DNA from: Thalassotalea sp. HSM 43
Lineage (GTDB): Bacteria; Pseudomonadota; Gammaproteobacteria; Enterobacterales; Alteromonadaceae
DNA length: 64,000 bases
Direction of reading: 5' to 3'
Assembly: GCF_004752005.1 (NCBI RefSeq)
Contig: NZ_CP038493.1
Span: 3,062,302 to 3,126,301, forward strand
Below, one piece after another: positions 35,200 to 43,733 of this stretch (positions are counted from its first letter, which is position 1; the number at the start of each line of letters is the position of its first letter). A program made the translations under genes and the position numbers. The notes beneath the pieces were generated by a model. It searched no databases and was not told the origin of the DNA. It saw only the letters and a program-made list of their open reading frames with translations.

Positions 35200-35976
35200 A
35201 TGTCCAAAATGAGCAAGAAAAGCCTAATCGCGTCTACGATTATCGGCGCTTTGGCTTTAGCAGGCAGCAACGTTGCTTCTGCTAGCAGCCTAAACGAACT
35301 TCAGAAGGCTGAAGCGGTTAAAGTAAACGCATCAGCTAAGTCACAAGATAAAATCAACAACATCTACGAGCAAACTCAAGAGCTTCTAGCTGAGTACCGT
35401 AATGTTGTCGATGAAACCGAAAACTTGAAAGTGTATAACAATCACATTCAGCGTTTGGTTGATGATCAGCAAGCAGGTATTGATTCGCTAGAGCGTCAAA
35501 TCGGTACTATTCAAGACACCAAAAAAGGTGTTGTTCCTCTAATGTACAAGATGATTGAATCATTAGAGAAATTTGTAGCTGCTGATATCCCTGTAAACCT
35601 TCAAGATCGTGAAGAGCGTCTAGCACGCCTTAACGACGTGATGACCCGTCAAGGTATCTCTGTAGCTGAGCAATTCCGCTTAGTTCTAGAAGCATACGAA
35701 ATTGAAACCGATTACGGTTCAATGTTCTCTGCGTACCAAGGCGATCTACAATTTGAAGGTCAAACTATCACCGTCGACTTCGTACACATGGGTCGTACTG
35801 TATTAGTTGCTCAATCACTAGATTTGAAAAACGCTTGGATCTGGGATCACAGCGAGCGCAACTGGAAGTCTTTGGAAGACGAATACCTAAGCCCAATCAC
35901 TAAAGCAATTCGTATGGCTCGTAAGCAGTCTGCGCCTGACTTAGTTAAACTACCAGTATATGCAGCGGGTGAATAA
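35200..35976 (+). CDS. DUF3450 family periplasmic protein of the TonB operon
   Basis: A 258-residue protein with a signal peptide (about 1-29, cleaved near ASA), a long coiled coil (about 40-110) and a compact C-terminal domain (DYGSMFSAYQGDLQFEGQ), matching DUF3450. The ATG at 35200 follows GGGA; an ATG three codons further is also possible. It is first in a six-gene operon with one-base or near-zero gaps. Proteins of this family accompany TtpC-type TonB systems in Vibrio, Shewanella and relatives. Function is unproven, probably a periplasmic accessory to TonB energy transfer. Confidence 0.85.
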   Translation: MSKMSKKSLIASTIIGALALAGSNVASASSLNELQKAEAVKVNASAKSQDKINNIYEQTQELLAEYRNVVDETENLKVYNNHIQRLVDDQQAGIDSLERQIGTIQDTKKGVVPLMYKMIESLEKFVAADIPVNLQDREERLARLNDVMTRQGISVAEQFRLVLEAYEIETDYGSMFSAYQGDLQFEGQTITVDFVHMGRTVLVAQSLDLKNAWIWDHSERNWKSLEDEYLSPITKAIRMARKQSAPDLVKLPVYAAGE

Positions 35977-37334
35977 TGAATAAGTTTATTAAAAACGCAG
36001 CAATTGCTGCGACTATGGCTCTTACAGCTGGCATGGCGACTACTGCAAACGCTAACCAGTTAGACGACCTACTAAAACAGATCAAAGCTGATCGTGTATC
36101 AGAAGCAAAACTTGACAAAAAACGTGAGCAAGAATTCTTGTCTGAGCGTTCTGACAAGCAAGCGCTTTTAAATAAAGCGAAAGCTGAGCGTAATGCTGAA
36201 AACGAACGTAACCAACGTTTGACTAAGCAATTTGCTGACAACGAAACCACTCTTACTAATAAAGAAGCCGAGCTTGAAGCAGCTAAAGGTGACTTAGGTG
36301 AGATGTTTGGTGTTGTACGTCGTGCATCAGGTAACGCCTACGGTCGTATCGCTACTTCAGTAGTTAGCGCTCAATACCCAGGTCGTGAGCAAGTACTTGA
36401 GAAACTAGCTAACGCAAAAGAAATTCCAGTTCTTTCTGAATTAGAAGAACTTTGGTTTGCTCTTCAAACTGAGATGACTGAGTCTGGTAAAGTTGCTACT
36501 TTTGAAGCAGAAATTACTAACTTAGACGGTTCTAAGAGCCCTTCATCAATTACTCGTATTGGTTCTTTCAACCTTATCTCTGCAGATGTTGGTTACTTGA
36601 ACTACAACGATGAGCAATCACTAATTCAACCTCTAGGTAAGCAACCAGGCGGTTCTATCGTTGGTACTGTAGCACCATTCACTGAAAACACTTCAGGCTA
36701 TGCTGCTCTATACCTTGATCCGTCAAAAGGTACAATCCTTAACCTAGAAACGCAAAAAGCGACTTACGAAGAGCGTTACCACCAAGGTGGTACGGTTGGT
36801 TACGTAATCACTGTTGTTCTTGTATTAGGTCTATTAATCGCTCTTGAGCGTCTAATCTACCTAGGTGCTATGGGCGCGAAAATCCGTGCACAGCTTAAGA
36901 ACACAGCGCAACCTAACCCTAACAACCCATTAGGTCGCATGCTACAAGTTTACAACGAGAACAAAGGTGTTGATGCCGAGTCTCTAGAACTTAAACTTGA
37001 TGAAGCAATTTTACGTGAAACTCCGAAGGTAGAACGTGGTATTAATATCATCAAAATCTTCGCAGCTATCGCTCCGCTACTAGGTCTACTTGGTACAGTT
37101 GTTGGTATGATTGGTACTTTCCAATCAATCACACTATACGGTACTGGTGACCCGAAAATCATGGCTGGTGATATCTCTATGGCACTTGTAACAACTGCTA
37201 TGGGTCTAATCGCTGCACTACCACTAATCCTAATCCACTCTATTGTGGCAGGTCGTGGTAAGCAAATCTTCCACATCCTTGACGAGCAAAGCGCTGGTAT
37301 CATCGCTGAGATCGCCGAGAAGGAGAAACAGTAA
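35976..37334 (+). CDS. ttpC: TonB-system MotA/TolQ/ExbB-type protein TtpC
   Basis: A 452-residue ExbB-like protein with an unusual exported N-terminal half, as in Vibrio TtpC. It has a signal peptide (1-26, ANA), a periplasmic coiled coil (about 30-105) and a beta-rich region (about 150-255). Three membrane helices follow (about 267-290, 350-376, 395-420), the second being AAIAPLLGLLGTVVGMIGTF, the channel-forming ExbB/MotA signature. TtpC is required in Vibrio for TonB2-dependent uptake. The start overlaps the DUF3450 stop (TAATG). Confidence 0.9.
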   Translation: MNKFIKNAAIAATMALTAGMATTANANQLDDLLKQIKADRVSEAKLDKKREQEFLSERSDKQALLNKAKAERNAENERNQRLTKQFADNETTLTNKEAELEAAKGDLGEMFGVVRRASGNAYGRIATSVVSAQYPGREQVLEKLANAKEIPVLSELEELWFALQTEMTESGKVATFEAEITNLDGSKSPSSITRIGSFNLISADVGYLNYNDEQSLIQPLGKQPGGSIVGTVAPFTENTSGYAALYLDPSKGTILNLETQKATYEERYHQGGTVGYVITVVLVLGLLIALERLIYLGAMGAKIRAQLKNTAQPNPNNPLGRMLQVYNENKGVDAESLELKLDEAILRETPKVERGINIIKIFAAIAPLLGLLGTVVGMIGTFQSITLYGTGDPKIMAGDISMALVTTAMGLIAALPLILIHSIVAGRGKQIFHILDEQSAGIIAEIAEKEKQ

Positions 37335-37858
37335 TGTTATACCTGATAGAGCTTTGGGAATCTGTCAGGGAATTTATAGCCACCGGTGGTGGGGTTCTAT
37401 ACTTCGTTGCCGTGGCACTCTTCTTAATGTGGATATTAATGATTGAGAAGTATTGGTTCTTAACAGCAGTTTACCCGAAAATGAAAGGCGACATTGTTGC
37501 CAAGTGGGATGCTCGAACTGATACGACTTCATGGTATGCTCATAGAATTAGAGATACATGGATTTCTGAAGCGACAGAGATATTAGATGCGCGTATGCTG
37601 ACTATCAAAACTCTTGTAGCCATGTGTCCACTTATTGGTCTGTTAGGAACTGTAACCGGTATGATTGCAGTTTTCGAAACAATGGCTACACAAGGGACAG
37701 GTAACCCTCGCCTTATGGCGGATGGTATCTCAATGGCAACAATCCCGACAATGGCGGGAATGGTAGCGGCTCTATCTGGTGTATTCTTCAGTACCAGATT
37801 AGACGCAAAAGTAAAAATGGCGAAGGCTAAGCTAGTTGATAGCTTGCCTCATCACTAG
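37334..37858 (+). CDS. exbB: Biopolymer transport protein ExbB (TonB2 type)
   Basis: A 174-residue proton-channel subunit with three membrane helices (about 15-37, 92-116, 138-160). The MotA/TolQ/ExbB signature is VAMCPLIGLLGTVTGMIAVF. With ExbD it uses the proton gradient to energise TonB. It is shorter than E. coli ExbB, as expected for the TonB2 class. The start overlaps the ttpC stop as TAATG. Confidence 0.92.
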   Translation: MLYLIELWESVREFIATGGGVLYFVAVALFLMWILMIEKYWFLTAVYPKMKGDIVAKWDARTDTTSWYAHRIRDTWISEATEILDARMLTIKTLVAMCPLIGLLGTVTGMIAVFETMATQGTGNPRLMADGISMATIPTMAGMVAALSGVFFSTRLDAKVKMAKAKLVDSLPHH

Positions 37859-37870
37859 AGAGATTTTCAC

Positions 37871-38275
37871 ATGGCACGTAAACGCATTCGTGAAGACGAC
37901 GAAGCTGCAGTAGATATGACGCCGATGCTAGACATCGTATTCATTATGCTTATATTCTTCATCGTAACCACTTCATTTGTTAAAGAAGCTGGTATTGATG
38001 TGCAAAAGCCGAAAGCGGCCAATGCAAGTAAAAAACCATCTGCGAACATCTTTATTGCTGTTCGTGAGAATGGTGAAATCTGGATGGACAAGCGTGTAGT
38101 TGATGTAGAGCGAGTTTCCGCTAACATCGAAAAACTACTTGCTGAACAACCAACCGATATCGTAATTATCCAAGCTGACAAAGGCGCTAAACACGGCGTA
38201 GTTGTTAAGGTTATGGATGCAATCAAGGATGCAGGAATCGATAAGATCTCCATTGCTGCAGCATCGGGTGGTTAA
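37871..38275 (+). CDS. exbD: Biopolymer transport protein ExbD
   Basis: A 134-residue single-pass membrane protein of the ExbD/TolR family. The sole helix DMTPMLDIVFIMLIFFIVT carries the proton-translocating aspartate (Asp21). The periplasmic domain has the family VVIIQADKGAKHG-like end region. It lies 12 bases after exbB and 2 before tonB. Confidence 0.93.
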   Translation: MARKRIREDDEAAVDMTPMLDIVFIMLIFFIVTTSFVKEAGIDVQKPKAANASKKPSANIFIAVRENGEIWMDKRVVDVERVSANIEKLLAEQPTDIVIIQADKGAKHGVVVKVMDAIKDAGIDKISIAAASGG

Positions 38276-38277
38276 TT

Positions 38278-38904
38278 ATGGTTCGCTTTTTAGTATCAAT
38301 ACTACTAGGCGTTGCTGTAACCTTTGGTTTATTTGTCTTCATGGCATATTTGATTTCAGGTGGCGCCAAACGTAATGCCGATAATCAGGATTCTGTAATT
38401 ATCGATATCGTTTCAGCTCCTCCTGAGTCGAAAGTCCAGGAACGCAGACGAGTACCACCACCGCCGCCGCCGCCACCTAAGACTCCGCCGAAGCCACAAG
38501 CTCCGGAGCCAGAGACAAGTAACGATAACTCAGGTGTATCGTTTAATGTTCCTGGTGTTGAGTTGTCAGGTACGAGTGCGGGTATGGATGCACCAGGTGC
38601 AGGTTTTGGTCGCGATGGTGAAGCTACACCAATCGTTCGTATCGAACCTAAATATCCTATCCAGGCAGCGCGTGACGGTAAAGAAGGTTGGGTACAGCTA
38701 CGTTTCACTATCAATGAAGTTGGTGGTGTAGAAGATGTAGAAATTATTGCCGCACAACCAAAGCGTATATTCAACAAAGAAGCCAAACGAGCGCTTCGTA
38801 AGTGGAAATATAAGCCTAAAGTTGTTGATGGTAAGCCGATTAAACAAACCGGTATGACAGTTCAGCTTGACTTCAAGATGAACCAAGAAGGAGGGGCACA
38901 GTAA
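38278..38904 (+). CDS. tonB: Energy transducer TonB (TonB2 type)
   Basis: A 208-residue TonB: N-terminal signal anchor (about 4-26), a run of eight prolines and further Pro/Lys repeats (about 58-82), a Gly/Ser linker and the C-terminal domain (about 118-208) with EPKYPIQAARDGKEGWVQL and ALRKWKYKP. It transmits ExbBD energy to outer-membrane receptors, presumably including the large receptor at 30.3 kb. Its stop overlaps the next start (TAATG). Confidence 0.94.
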   Translation: MVRFLVSILLGVAVTFGLFVFMAYLISGGAKRNADNQDSVIIDIVSAPPESKVQERRRVPPPPPPPPKTPPKPQAPEPETSNDNSGVSFNVPGVELSGTSAGMDAPGAGFGRDGEATPIVRIEPKYPIQAARDGKEGWVQLRFTINEVGGVEDVEIIAAQPKRIFNKEAKRALRKWKYKPKVVDGKPIKQTGMTVQLDFKMNQEGGAQ

Positions 38905-40166
38905 TGTTGAAAAAACTACTTAGCACTTCTGCTGTAATCGCATTGGTAGCAACGTCTACTTTATCCGGTACAGCGCATGCATACGCGAATTGTCCAAAGG
39001 ACCCAAACGCTAAAAAACCTCGTACCAAGATTGTTGGTCCGAGCATAGGTAAAAAAGTACAGAAAGCTTTCGAAGCATACTCTGAAGATCGTATTGACGA
39101 CGCTTTAGATATCTTGTTAGCCGTTGAAGCAAGCAAACCGTACGATCGTGCGTATATTGATCGCTTCATCGCTAACATGTATGCAACCAAAGGTGGCGAT
39201 AGCTCTAAAAAAGCGTTGCCTTTCCTTGAAAGCTCTGTAAAAGACCAGGTGCTTAATGAAAAAGAGCATGCTGATACCATCAAACTACTTGCTGACTTGC
39301 AAATGCAAGAAAAGAAGTATCAAGACGCATTAACTAACTATGCAGCTTGGATGGACTTTACCTGTGAAGAAGACGCTAACACGTACGTTAAAATTGCCCA
39401 AGCTCACTATGAACTTAAGCAATTGGATAAAATGATTGAGCCAGCGGATAAAGCAATTGCTTTATTCAAAGAGCCTAATCAAAACCCGTACATTTTGAAG
39501 TTAACGTCTTACTACGAGCGTAAACAATACAAGCCTGCAGTAGGTGTATTGGAAGAAGTATTGCAATTGTTCCCAGAGAACAAGCAATGGTGGACTCAAC
39601 TAGGTATGTTCTACACCTTGGTTGAAGACTATAAGAAAGCATTGTATACGCTAGATATTGCGTATCAACAAGGCTTCCTTACTAAAGAGTCTGAAATCAA
39701 GATGCTTGCGAACCTTTACCAACAAGGTGATGTTCCATACAAAGCAGCAATGCTGATGGAAAAGTACATTGATAGTGGGTTAATCCAGCGCACAGATGCG
39801 AACTTGTTTACTATGGCAAACGCATTCCATGCAGCGCAGCAAATTGATACAGCAGCAAAATACTTCGGTGAAACTGCGAAATTATCAAATAACCCTAAAC
39901 ACTATCGTCGTCAAGGCATGCTACTACAGCAGTCTGAGCGATTTGACGAAGCGACTGTAGCTCTTAAAAAAGCTATTGAGTTAGGTATCGAAAACACAGG
40001 CTCTGTCTATATGACTCTAGCTGAAGCATACTTCTATCAAGAGAAGTACTCTGAAGCGACCAAGATGATTAAAGAAGCGCAAAAAGATCCTAAAACTCGT
40101 AAAGCCGCTCGTGCTTGGGCATCTTACATCCGCGATACAGCAGATCGTAAGAAGAAACTTGGCTAA
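38904..40166 (+). CDS. TPR-repeat periplasmic protein of the TonB operon
   Basis: A 420-residue protein with a signal peptide (about 1-26, AHA) and TPR-like repeats throughout (for example LADLQMQEKKYQDALTNYAA and KALYTLDIAYQQGF). It is the last gene of the operon, translationally coupled to tonB. In Shewanella and Vibrio a TPR protein occupies the same position and is implicated in TonB-dependent uptake, probably by protein-protein contacts in the periplasm. The exact role is unknown. Confidence 0.87.
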   Translation: MLKKLLSTSAVIALVATSTLSGTAHAYANCPKDPNAKKPRTKIVGPSIGKKVQKAFEAYSEDRIDDALDILLAVEASKPYDRAYIDRFIANMYATKGGDSSKKALPFLESSVKDQVLNEKEHADTIKLLADLQMQEKKYQDALTNYAAWMDFTCEEDANTYVKIAQAHYELKQLDKMIEPADKAIALFKEPNQNPYILKLTSYYERKQYKPAVGVLEEVLQLFPENKQWWTQLGMFYTLVEDYKKALYTLDIAYQQGFLTKESEIKMLANLYQQGDVPYKAAMLMEKYIDSGLIQRTDANLFTMANAFHAAQQIDTAAKYFGETAKLSNNPKHYRRQGMLLQQSERFDEATVALKKAIELGIENTGSVYMTLAEAYFYQEKYSEATKMIKEAQKDPKTRKAARAWASYIRDTADRKKKLG

Positions 40167-40182
40167 TCCCAGTTTCTGCGAT

Positions 40183-40210
40183 GAAAAAACCAGCTTCGGC
40201 TGGTTTTTTT
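40183..40210 (+). terminator. Rho-independent terminator of the TonB operon
   Basis: AAAAAACCAGC-TTCG-GCTGGTTTTTTTA, 16 bases after the TPR gene stop; UUCG tetraloop. Confidence 0.93.
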
Positions 40211-40280
40211 ATGTCTGTTATTTGATGACCAAGTGTCAAATTACGGTTGCTAACAGAGCGTCTCGCCATAGTCATCAGCG

Positions 40281-40315
40281 TAAGCATTAAGCATTAAGCA
40301 TTAGGCATGGGGCAT
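40281..40315. repeat. Heptanucleotide tandem repeat (TAAGCAT)3 plus two variants
   Basis: TAAGCAT three times, then TAGGCAT and GGGGCAT: five 7-base units between two terminators in the spacer of convergent genes. Confidence 0.93.
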
Positions 40316-40350
40316 CTTGTATGACGCTATCGTTGTTAATAAAGCATAAA

Positions 40351-40377
40351 AAAAGCCAGAGGGAACTCTGGCTTTTG
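40351..40377. terminator. Terminator of the carbonic anhydrase gene
   Basis: AGCCAGAG / CTCTGGCT, an 8-bp stem with a GGAA loop on the plus strand; on the minus strand it is followed by a T-run of at least seven bases, so it chiefly serves the gene at 40404-41003. Confidence 0.85.
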
Positions 40378-40403
40378 TATTTGTTAGCTGAGGTGTGCAG
40401 CGG

Positions 40404-41003
40404 TTAAAGCGGCGCGTTTACGCTGACATCAAGGTCTTGCAATACACCATCTTTAAGGTTGTAGATAAAACCATGAATAGTGACTTTTTGACCACTTTCC
40501 CACGCATTGATTAAGGTTGTTGTGTTGGCTACGTTAGCGACTTGTTCAACAACGTTTAATTCACACAAGCGATTGACACGCTCTTCACCTTCTAAGTGTT
40601 CCATTTGTTCTTTATTGAAACGGTAAACATCACTGATGTGACGTAACCAGTTATCAATTAAACCGTATTGGTTTTGATCTAATGACGCGGCAACGCCACC
40701 ACAGCCATAATGGCCACATACGATAACGTGCTTAACTTTTAGCACTTCAACGGCATATTGGATTACTGATAGGCAATTAAGGTCTGTATGGATTACCTGG
40801 TTGGCGATATTGCGATGTACAAACACTTCTCCTGGCATTAACCCCATTAATTGGTCAGCAGACACTCGAGAGTCAGCACAGCCAATCCATAAGTATTCAG
40901 GTGATTGTTGTTTTGATAACTTTTCAAAAAAATCTGGTTGCTCTTGTTTTATTTTTTCCGACCAGGCTTTGTTATTTTCAAATAGATTATCTAGGTTTGC
41001 CAT
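40404..41003 (-). CDS. can: Beta-class carbonic anhydrase
   Basis: Zinc enzyme interconverting CO2 and bicarbonate, which supplies bicarbonate for carboxylations such as acetyl-CoA carboxylase. The ATG at 41003, nine bases after GGAG, gives 199 residues. Zinc ligands are Cys42, His98 and Cys101, with the Asp44-Arg46 dyad in GCADSR; numbering matches E. coli Can. A longer form starting at 41018 is unlikely. Single-gene unit. Confidence 0.94.
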   Translation of the reverse strand: MANLDNLFENNKAWSEKIKQEQPDFFEKLSKQQSPEYLWIGCADSRVSADQLMGLMPGEVFVHRNIANQVIHTDLNCLSVIQYAVEVLKVKHVIVCGHYGCGGVAASLDQNQYGLIDNWLRHISDVYRFNKEQMEHLEGEERVNRLCELNVVEQVANVANTTTLINAWESGQKVTIHGFIYNLKDGVLQDLDVSVNAPL

Positions 41004-41136
41004 AGTTAATATCTCCACAGTGATTTGCGCTATTGTCCAGAATTATAATGCAGCTGTAAAGATGCAACTGGTCTGAGTTATAATAACCGACAGGTTTTTT
41101 GTATATTCTAATTTTCACAATTTTAGTGAGGTTTCT

Positions 41137-41415
41137 ATGGCCACAGCATGTGCCCGACATATTTTGGTAAAAGATAAAGCAATGGCTGAAAAGCTAAAAA
41201 AACAAATCGAAAAGGGCGAAGATTTCGGTAAGTTAGCGAAAAAGCATTCAACCTGCCCATCTGGTAAGAAGGGTGGTGATTTAGGGGAGTTTCGCAAAGG
41301 CCAGATGGTAAAACCATTTGACGATGTGGTGTTTAAAAAAGAAGTGCTTAAAGTGCATGGCCCAGTGAAAACCCAGTTTGGTTTTCATCTGATTCAAACC
41401 ATTTATCGCAGTTAA
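41137..41415 (+). CDS. ppiC: Peptidylprolyl isomerase, parvulin type
   Basis: A 92-residue single-domain parvulin that catalyses cis-trans isomerisation of Xaa-Pro bonds in the cytoplasm. It spans the whole PpiC domain: [36 protein letters not shown] and TQFGFHLIQ. Length matches E. coli PpiC (93). A consensus TATAAT lies near 41079. Convergent with a tiny membrane-protein gene. Confidence 0.93.
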   Translation: MATACARHILVKDKAMAEKLKKQIEKGEDFGKLAKKHSTCPSGKKGGDLGEFRKGQMVKPFDDVVFKKEVLKVHGPVKTQFGFHLIQTIYRS

Positions 41416-41421
41416 CAGCAA

Positions 41422-41583
41422 TTATTTGTTGCTGTTATCTTGCGCATCGAGTTGCTTGTTGCGTTCTTTAATGCGTTTAAGTTGCTCATCACTGAGATTA
41501 AATTTTTTCGCGCTTTTATAGACGACATAGATACCACTGATGATAAAGGCAATGATCAGGGTGATGATCCAAAAAGTAGACAT
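41422..41583 (-). CDS. Small DUF2897-like membrane protein
   Basis: A 53-residue protein with a clear AAGGAG ribosome-binding site eight bases before the ATG. It has one N-terminal membrane helix (about 4-22, FWIITLIIAFIISGIYVVYK) and a charged cytoplasmic tail (SDEQLKRIKERNKQLD). Size and layout fit the DUF2897 family of gammaproteobacteria; the assignment is from memory of that family. Its stop is 7 bases from the convergent ppiC stop. Function unknown. Confidence 0.75.
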   Translation of the reverse strand: MSTFWIITLIIAFIISGIYVVYKSAKKFNLSDEQLKRIKERNKQLDAQDNSNK

Positions 41584-41613
41584 ACGTTCTCCTTGCTGTG
41601 CTTACACTATACA

Positions 41614-41642
41614 AAAAAAGGGAATGCAGTGCATTCCCTTTT
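41614..41642. terminator. Terminator of the trp operon
   Basis: AAGGGAATGCA-G-TGCATTCCCTT, an 11-bp palindrome. On the minus strand a T-run of seven follows, 30 bases beyond the trpA stop. Confidence 0.88.
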
Positions 41643-41671
41643 CTATGTCGATATTAAAATGAAAACCTAAG

Positions 41672-42493
41672 CTAGCTCGCCGCTTTCATGTCTTTAACAA
41701 AGCGACTTAATGCGTCTAGCATCATAGGGTTGTCATCAAGGTTTTCGGCGATAATATTGACCACCGCACTGCCACTTATGGCGCCATCGGCACCATTGTT
41801 CATTGCTTCAGATACTTGCTGAGGTTTAGAAATACCAAACCCTAATACCGGTGCCGGAGCATGATATTGACGTAAGGTATCGATCAACTCTTTACCGGGC
41901 ATATTGGCTTTAACTTCCGTACCGGTAACACCAGCTCGGCTTAATACATAGGTATAGCCCTTACAATGCGCGGCAACTTGCTGCAACGTCTCGTCACTGG
42001 CGTTTGGCGGGGCGATAAAGATTGGTGCAATACCATGCTTAGCAGCAGCCGTCTCAAACGGTTTACTTTCTCGCATTGGCACATCGGCGATTAATACTGA
42101 GTCGACCCCAGCGTGTTTCATATCGGCGTAAAAGCTATCAATACCGCGGGCAAAGACTAAATTAGTGTATAGAAGCAAACCTATTGGTATATGCGGTGCA
42201 TAAGCGCGAACTTGTTGTAAAATATCAATACAGATATCGGTATTAATACCCGCATCAAGCGCACGCTTTGCCGCCAGCTGAATGGTTAATCCATCGGCAC
42301 TTGGGTCCGAATAGGGGATACCCAGCTCCAACGCATCGGCACCGTTATCAATAAGGGTTTTAATGATGGCAATAGATTGCTCTTTATTAGGATCGCCAAT
42401 AGTAACGAATGGGATAAAGGCCCCTTGTTGTTGCTGTTCAAGCTTGTCGAACATATCTTGATAGCGTTGACCTAACTGACTTACTTCAGTCAT
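41672..42493 (-). CDS. trpA: Tryptophan synthase alpha subunit
   Basis: Cleaves indole-3-glycerol phosphate to indole and glyceraldehyde 3-phosphate and channels indole to TrpB. The product is 273 residues. Catalytic acids are visible in [15 protein letters not shown], and FIAPPNAS and [10 protein letters not shown] are family segments. The start overlaps the trpB stop. Last gene of trpEGDCFBA. Confidence 0.96.
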   Translation of the reverse strand: MTEVSQLGQRYQDMFDKLEQQQQGAFIPFVTIGDPNKEQSIAIIKTLIDNGADALELGIPYSDPSADGLTIQLAAKRALDAGINTDICIDILQQVRAYAPHIPIGLLLYTNLVFARGIDSFYADMKHAGVDSVLIADVPMRESKPFETAAAKHGIAPIFIAPPNASDETLQQVAAHCKGYTYVLSRAGVTGTEVKANMPGKELIDTLRQYHAPAPVLGFGISKPQQVSEAMNNGADGAISGSAVVNIIAENLDDNPMMLDALSRFVKDMKAAS

Positions 42494-43713
42494 TAGCTTT
42501 TCTCCCGATAATTTTCACCAGACAAAATCCCCATAACGTGACTCAAATCTTTGTCACCTCGACCGGATAAATTAACCAATATCACCGTTTCCTGTTCGGC
42601 GCTTTCGGCTATTTTTAACGCATGCGCTAGCGCATGAGATGATTCTAAGGCTGGAATAATACCTTCATTGCGTGATAGAGCTTGAAACGCTTCTAGTGCT
42701 TCATCATCGTTAATCGGTACGTACTGGGCACGTCCTGTTTCTTTTAACATTGCATGTTGTGGTCCAACACCTGGGTAATCCAAGCCCGCAGATACCGAGT
42801 AAGACTCTTCTATCTGACCATACTTGTCTTGCATTATGTAGGTATAGGCACCGTGTAACATACCTTTGCTACCAGCAACCAGTGTGGCGCCATGATGGTG
42901 AGTCTGAACGCCTTTACCACCGGCCTCAACACCAACAAGTTTAACCTTGTCTTCATTGATAAAGTCGTGGAACATGCCAATCGCATTTGAGCCGCCACCG
43001 ACACAAGCGACAACGTAATCGGGCAAACGACCTTGCTCTTGCAATATCTGTTGTTTGGCTTCGATACCGATCATCTTTTGAAATTCACGGACGATGGTTG
43101 GAAACGGATGCGGGCCTGCTGCCGTGCCAAGTAAATAGTGCGCGGTATCGTAATTTGCCGACCAATCTCGAAGCGCTTCATTAACCGCATCTTTTAAGGT
43201 GCCAGAGCCGGCTGTTACCGGGATTACTTTTGCGCCCATTAATTCCATTCGAAACACATTCGGTTGTTGACGGTCACAGTCAACTTTACCCATGTAAACG
43301 CGGCATTTTAGACCTAATAATGAGCAAGCAATTGCTGTTGCAACACCGTGTTGACCGGCGCCGGTTTCGGCGATTATTTCGGTTTTGCCCATGCGTTTTG
43401 CCAGTAGCGCCTGACCTAAAACCTGATTGGTTTTGTGCGCACCACCGTGTAATAAATCTTCTCGCTTCAAATAAATCTTCGAATTCGGGTTTTTCACCAA
43501 ATTACGACACAAGGATAATGGCGTGGGTCTACCGGCAAATTTTTCCAGTAATTCATTAAATTGCTGTTGAAAATCTTCATCGGTTTGGCTGTCGACAAAA
43601 GCTCGTTCAAGTTGCTCTAGTGCGGGTACCAGTAATTCACTGACAAACATGCCGCCGAACTCGCCAAAGTAGGCATCCATGGTTTTGTCTTTCTTGTTAC
43701 TTAGGTTGGTCAT
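42493..43713 (-). CDS. trpB: Tryptophan synthase beta subunit
   Basis: PLP enzyme joining indole and serine to form tryptophan. The product is 406 residues, with PLP lysine Lys94 in HGGAHKTNQ and the phosphate-binding GGGSNAIG. The ATG at 43713 is preceded by AGGTAACC; an internal Met at codon 12 is less likely. The gap to trpCF is 20 bases. Confidence 0.96.
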   Translation of the reverse strand: MTNLSNKKDKTMDAYFGEFGGMFVSELLVPALEQLERAFVDSQTDEDFQQQFNELLEKFAGRPTPLSLCRNLVKNPNSKIYLKREDLLHGGAHKTNQVLGQALLAKRMGKTEIIAETGAGQHGVATAIACSLLGLKCRVYMGKVDCDRQQPNVFRMELMGAKVIPVTAGSGTLKDAVNEALRDWSANYDTAHYLLGTAAGPHPFPTIVREFQKMIGIEAKQQILQEQGRLPDYVVACVGGGSNAIGMFHDFINEDKVKLVGVEAGGKGVQTHHHGATLVAGSKGMLHGAYTYIMQDKYGQIEESYSVSAGLDYPGVGPQHAMLKETGRAQYVPINDDEALEAFQALSRNEGIIPALESSHALAHALKIAESAEQETVILVNLSGRGDKDLSHVMGILSGENYREKS

Positions 43714-43733
43714 CGTTGGTTACCTAATAAATA

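Noticed and set aside
38385-38786. Antisense ORF of 133 codons opposite tonB
   Set aside because: Arises from the proline- and glycine-rich codons of tonB read on the other strand.
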